Assembly (NCBI GenBank): GCA_025667525.1
Contig: CM046875.1
Location: 122,254,340 to 122,318,339 of the forward strand
Length of the DNA: 64,000 bases
Direction: 5' to 3'
Origin: Glebionis coronaria
Taxonomy: Eukaryota > Streptophyta > Magnoliopsida > Asterales > Asteraceae
The translations under genes and the position numbers were made by a program. Shown piece after piece: positions 59,601 to 64,000 of this stretch (its first letter is position 1; the number at the start of each line of letters is the position of its first letter). The notes beneath the pieces were generated by a model. That model saw nothing but the letters and a program-made list of their open reading frames with translations, was not told the origin of the DNA and searched no databases.

Positions 59601-60045
59601 ATTATGATTTTCGATAAGAATTTGTATAAAAATGACTTTGGCTATTTTATGGCCTATTACAAAGATTTGTACAAAATGATTTTCAGTAATAATTTTATAC
59701 TGATATTATATTGATGGATTTTATTAAACTCTATGAATTCACTCGGCGTTATGGCTGACCTTTTCTTTTAACATGTTTTATCTCAGGTACTTGAAGGTAA
59801 TTCTCGGGAAGACAACAAGAATTCATGGCCCGCACCTAATTACTTATTTCCATTTAAATGCTTTGTAAAACCTGTATTAAATATAATGACTTGGGACCTA
59901 TGTAACTTTGATATTTATGAATGGAAATGCTTTAATATTAAACGACGCGATTTTTAAGCGTTGTCTATGATGTGAGTAATGTGCTATCCCGTAACACCAA
60001 CGAGTCTTCCGCTGTATTGAGTTGTATAAATTTGGGGGTGTTACA
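56615..60045 (+). mobile_element. Solo LTR G (Tekay-related), 3.4 kb
   Basis: TGTGACAATCC to GGGGGTGTTACA, flanked by CATTA on both sides (56610-56614, 60046-60050). Protease coding of element E resumes on either side. There is no gag, pol, primer site or second LTR, so it is a recombination product between two LTRs. The end CTTCCGCTG...AATTTGGGGGTGT resembles the LTR end of element F, which indicates a related family in plus orientation. A weak TATA-like site (CATAAAAGG) lies near 57155. Confidence 0.9.
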
Positions 60046-60418
60046 CATTATCTAATGGCATTAGGGAAATCCTAACACGTACATCAAAAGTAGTGGACAC
60101 GACTGAAAGCGTCACTCCAGTATCAAATAGAACACATGCTGCCAAACCATTCATAAAGAGATTTCCGGTGATGGTACCTGAAGTCTTATTCGCCTGATCT
60201 CGAGTAGTAGTGAACACGCGACCAGAAGTAGGAGGTGGCTTAGTGTCAGCGTGTCTAGAGGTGCCTTCTATCTCACCCTAGCGACAGTCCTTCTGCTGAT
60301 GGCCTTGTTGGCCACACTTGAAACAACCACCAGTACCTCGACGACAAATATCAGAGTGTCTGCGCGAACAAGTAGGACAAACAGGATGCGTGAATCCTCC
60401 AGCAGGCGTCCTAGTTAG
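60046..60418 (-). pseudogene. Element E gag zinc knuckle and protease N-terminus
   Basis: In element sense: HPVCPTCSRRHSDICRRGTG, then the knuckle CFKCGQQGHQQKDC and a stop. Downstream in the same direction come GTITGNLFMNGLAACVLFDT and GVTLSVVSTTF, where the active-site motif is DTG. The frame then enters solo LTR G. Confidence 0.88.
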
Positions 60419-60499
60419 CTGAGAGCTTGTTTAAGGATTACATGCATGAGACATGATCATGAAATAGAAACATGATTACATAGAAGGTGTAAAATTTAC
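60419..60499 (-). other. Intron-like interruption of element E gag (81 bp)
   Basis: In element sense it begins GTAAATTTTACACC and ends AAGCTCTCAG and is AT-rich. It separates TSS-coding sequence (60500-60564) from the knuckle segment. Removal leaves the frame off by one base, so splicing is uncertain or a small indel followed. Confidence 0.35.
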
Positions 60500-60785
60500 A
60501 AGATGAGGTAGAACGGTTAGGCTTTGAACCCCTACGGTCCTGATCCCTACCATTACCATTGTTCCTGAATTAACAATTGTTGGAGTGTCAGAATACCATA
60601 ACATAAAATAGTTGAACATGAAATAAGGTTAATGTAGGGACCTGCTGTTGTTCGAGTTGTTAGCGTTGTTACGGTAACTATCATTACCGCCACGCCTCTC
60701 AGAACTAGAACGGTCGTTAGTCTGACCGTTTCCCTTGGATGCTTGCTGCTGAGCGGCCGTAGGCTTACGGTTGTCAGTCTTCTGC
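60500..60785 (-). pseudogene. Element E gag tail, two blocks around a 77-bp intron-like gap
   Basis: Block 60642-60785 reads QKTDNRKPTAAQQQASKGN and NDSYRNNANNSNNS. Block 60500-60564 reads NNGNGRDQDRRGSKPNRSTS. Between them 60565-60641 begins GTCCCTACATT and ends TTAATTCAG. Its removal joins the blocks in frame (NNS-R-NNG). Upstream, ATTATATTCTAG (60786-60797) looks like another acceptor. The composition is that of the Asn/Arg-rich gag tail before the zinc knuckle. Confidence 0.55.
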
Positions 60786-63700
60786 CTAGAATATAATATT
60801 GAACAGAGAATTATATGAAATGAATAATACTGATGGAAATGAATTGTTTATAATTGGTTGTTGGAAATACGTTTTACGTATTTAGGAAGATTCGGTCACT
60901 CCGACAATATATTTAGTAGTAGCTCGTAGTTTAGTTATTTTATATTATGTAAACATAAAAAGGCCTAGTGAAATGGGTATAATGCAAGTTCGTTTTCTCA
61001 GTTCTTAACTAATAGAAAGTCCAATCAATATCAAATTTATAATTGTTTTTGGTTGTTCAAGCTTGCTTGGTAATCTATTGCTAATTCAAACAACACTAAG
61101 TAAAAATGAAAAATATAAACCTACTTATACGTAAAACAAATTGCAAATTCCAAATTTTATTCAAGTAAAATATTAAAATGCAAAATATAAAACTATAAGG
61201 ACTAAAAATGTAATTTCTATGAAATGTAAATGCTTGAAATGTAAATTCTAAAAGTTATAAGGACTAAAAATGTAAAGCAATTAACTATAAGGACTAAACT
61301 TGTAAAAGATTTAACAAACTAACCAAAAATTAACAAACTAACTAACTCTTAAACTGAAATTTAACTAACTAACAAATGCAAGGACTGATTATTGCAAATA
61401 CCAGAAAATTAGAAAGATTAAGCTAGGTTTAAACACTAATTGAAATCCAGGGACTAAACTGCAATTTTCCAAAATGTTTAAACCAAAAACGGGCTTATCA
61501 CTTGAATAAGCTAGAACTGGCTTATTTCTGAACCAAAATTAATGAGACAACTTGCAAACAACTTCTAATTCAAATTAAGAAACGTGTATACAAGGAATTT
61601 GTCTAAAAGTCAAAGATAAGCAAAAGAGTGCTTATTAATAAGCTCAAAATAAGCTACAGAAAAATCCAAACATCCACAACTTAATTTTTGTAAAGAAAAT
61701 GATTAAGAACTTGATTTAAAGCAGGGGAAATCAAACTAGAACAAATTTCATCCACTAATAAGCAAGATATCTGAAAATAAGCTCAAATGAGCTTATGTTG
61801 ACCAAAACGTTGACCAGATTTTTGAAAAAACTCAAATTCTCAAAACTTGATATTCAACCCTTTCTAAACTGATTTGTGAAAGAAAATAAGGACTTTTATG
61901 AAGTGGATTATTAGAACTAGGAAATCAGAATGCAAATCACATCAGAGAATGAACATTGCTCAGGTCTGAACAAATAAGCTGTTTTCTTGCTTATTCCTTG
62001 AAACTGTAGAATTTCCTCCTAGATACTAAAAGATTATGATGTAAGCTTTAACTAGAAACTGGTTTGAGCAATTTTGAACAAGTAATGAAGGAGAAATGAT
62101 CAATTGAATTTGACAAGTTTATGAACTAAAACTGAAAACAAGTATGACCCAAAGTTTTTATCAACCAATTGCCTTTTTGACTTTTATTCTGACTTACAAA
62201 AGGCTCAAATCTACTTGTTAACTTCTAAGGACTACAAATGATCACTTTAAATCCAATTAACAACACTTGACTACTGAATTACAACTAGTCCCAAACACTC
62301 TTTATCTGTTTATGATCAAACTTTTTCAAAGGAATTTTGAGTAATGATTAAAACTGAATTAAGAGCTATAGCAGACTTATTCAAGTGATCAAAATGAGAT
62401 GCATACAAGCCAAAAACCAGTAATAACCAACACTAAAACTGCAAGTAGCTAATGCACTAAAAAGAACTGAAATTCAGTTAAAACTACAAGACTGATCACA
62501 ATTAATCAAGTATCAAACAACTAACTACAACACTCAAAGACAATCAAACATCAGCTAAACAAGTTTAATCAAGCAGCCATCAAGGTTTACATTAAGAAAT
62601 GAGCAGGCAAGAACTGTTTAGAGGAACAAAAATCAGAAACTTTGGAACCTATTGTAGTAATCCTTTGGGTAGAAGAGGAGCGCTGAGCTCTCTTGCCCTA
62701 GTGATACCACCACCTATCACTAGCAATAAACTCAATTCAATCACCAAAACAGCTACAATACTTCATTCTGCCATGGAAAACTTCAAGAACTAGGAATGAA
62801 CTGAATTTTTGATCAAACAGCAACCAATCTTCAACTAAGCCAGTTATGATCAATGTATGATCATAACAAACTTCTATCAGCAACAAATTAATCACACAAT
62901 AGCAGTAAGGTAGCAGGAATTGAAGAACAAGAATTGGCGGGAAAACTTGGATTTGAATTTTTATTGATGAAAACAGTTACAATTGGTTGTTACAAGGTTC
63001 TAACTAACTAACAAACTCAAGAGGTTGTCAGTCTCTTGAGTTGTTAGATGAAAAGGAAGGAAAAGAAGAAAAGGAAATTTGAGAGAACTAGGTGTTTACA
63101 AATTTAAGCTACTAGTGAAAATGAAGAACAAGTTGTGTATTTATAGGCTAGAATTGAGAGTTTGTTGGAGATGTGACGTGTTCAGGCCAATCATTGCTTG
63201 ACACGTGGAGGAATTCTGCATATCCATTTTGAAGGTGATGAACATGAATTGGGGATTTTTGATCCAATGAATTATATGTTAATTGGTTAACACCATTGGA
63301 TTCGTCTCATCAAGACGAGCAACTTTGATGTTTTGATCTTCTTCTGAAATGCTCTCTATCAAAAACGCGTTCCTGGAAAATATTTTGGTGAAAGAGAGAA
63401 ACACGTGGCAGCTTCTGATTGGTAGAAAAAGTGAGTTGCGGATCACACTGTTGAGATTTGGCAATAAATGTGGTGGCTGCAAGTGGGTTTTAATTATTTG
63501 ATCCGTGTGACTTGATTCCTTGTTTCTGATTGGTCCATGGCCTTTCACTTGGATTAAACATTACAAAACTTTCCCAACTTGTCAAATTAAGTCCTTGTAC
63601 TTGGCAGATTGCTAGTTAAGGCTAAAAACTTCATTCCTTTGACAATTTTGGCCCTTCAACTTTGATTCTTCAACAAAATGACCCTTTGACTTGATTGACT

Positions 63701-64000
63701 TTGTAGTTTGACCAGGTTTGACTTGGATCTTGACTTTGCAGTATTTGCACTTTAAGTCCCTCAACTTTCAAGACTTGTCAAGATAGGTCCTTGAGCTTTG
63801 AAAACTTGTCACTTGTGATCCTTCCTTGTCTTTTTCATCCTTTTGAGCTTGGTTTTTCCTTGTTTGCTTGAAATTGTATCCTTTTACCTACACAAGATCA
63901 CACAAACACAAACATACCACATAACACTGCTTTTTACAATATAAAAAGGGTATTTTGCTTCATGTTTTAGGGTAATTTGTTGATAAAAGGATATGAGTTT
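60786..64000. other. Unassigned non-coding region at right end
   Basis: No ORF with a domain on either strand. It contains five AAGGACTAAA-like repeats (61197, 61259, 61289, 61380, 61448) and many AATAAGC words at 61480-62000. On the minus strand there is promoter-like sequence near 63100-63230. Between 63560 and 63860 plus-strand GTCCYT/CAACTTT words recur. It could be a long intron of E gag, an unrecognised LTR or leader, or flanking DNA. Confidence 0.5.
63128..63215 (-). promoter_or_regulatory. Promoter-like block (TATA, CCAAT, G-box), minus strand
   Basis: In minus sense, CCACGTGTCAAGC (about 63198-63210) is followed by GATTGGCC (about 63187-63194, ATTGG orientation), ACGTCAC and then CTATAAATACAC (about 63135-63146). 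Downstream (62960-62975) AATAAAAATTC could act as a poly(A) signal. The layout resembles an LTR U3-R. Confidence 0.4.

Larger units (their letters stand above)
50774..60785 (-). mobile_element. Element E: chromovirus (Ty3/gypsy), 3' part within window
   Basis: In element sense, from the right: gag fragments with zinc knuckle (60046-60785), protease (split by solo LTR G), RT, RNase H, integrase, chromodomain, polypurine tract and 3' LTR (50774-53276). The chromodomain, RT type and post-pol hairpin place it near Tekay. The 5' LTR is not in the window, so no duplication can be checked. Several stops and frameshifts are present. Confidence 0.88.

Noticed and set aside
63279..63548. 89-aa minus-strand ORF near the right end as a host gene
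   Set aside because: No domain, no supporting neighbours and poor coding character. It lies in promoter-like AT-rich sequence.

Overview
The window is repeat-dense plant DNA made almost entirely of LTR retrotransposons inserted into one another. No host protein gene, rRNA or functional tRNA gene could be supported. The lineages (Athila-like and Tekay-like Ty3/gypsy, a Sirevirus-like Ty1/copia with an extra 3' ORF, a large non-autonomous LTR element, hAT-type and Stowaway-type MITE sequence) indicate a eudicot. The copia accessory protein resembles, from memory, a family very abundant in predicted proteins of Asteraceae such as Tanacetum; the family-level assignment is an inference.

Layout, left half (1-39663): an Athila-like element A on the minus strand has its pol running off the left edge, and its gag, tRNA-Asp-type primer site and 5' LTR lie at 1-3847. 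That LTR is split by a Tekay-like chromovirus B (minus, 3848-39332), and the rest of it resumes at 39338-39663. B is split by copia element D (minus, 7025-31830, TSD GCTCT, LTRs of 514 bp). D is split in its RT-RNase H region by a plus-strand Athila-like element C (11606-25340, TSD TCAGG, LTRs of about 2.7 kb with TAAT...ATTA ends). B also carries a 609-bp hAT-type MITE (34408-35016, 8-bp TSD). Nesting is therefore four deep: A contains B, B contains D, D contains C.

Right half: 39664-40978 is unassigned. A Stowaway-type terminus beginning at 40979 is broken by a young LARD-like element F (40986-50754, LTRs about 4.05 kb, internal region 1.65 kb without coding capacity, TSD CCCTC). Only about 20 bp of MITE-like sequence separates that insertion from chromovirus E (minus, from 50774 past its gag at 60785), whose protease region holds a 3.4-kb solo LTR G (56615-60045, TSD CATTA). 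The last 3.2 kb are non-coding, with promoter-like sequence on the minus strand.

All coding regions are decayed by nonsense codons, frameshifts, deletions or lost catalytic residues, so nothing here looks autonomous. The most interesting signals are non-coding. D carries a family-specific motif (TCARCG-like) repeated every 21 bp in its LTRs, in gag and pol, in the 3' spacer and in the accessory ORF. A carries GC-rich palindromes with the same 21-bp step next to its TATA box and in its leader. F carries a motif about every 31 bp. Several gypsy elements share a hairpin with an AGGA loop and covarying stems near the 3' polypurine tract. D's accessory ORF also has what looks like its own promoter. 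Coordinates come from counting in the printed sequence, and similarity statements are by eye.
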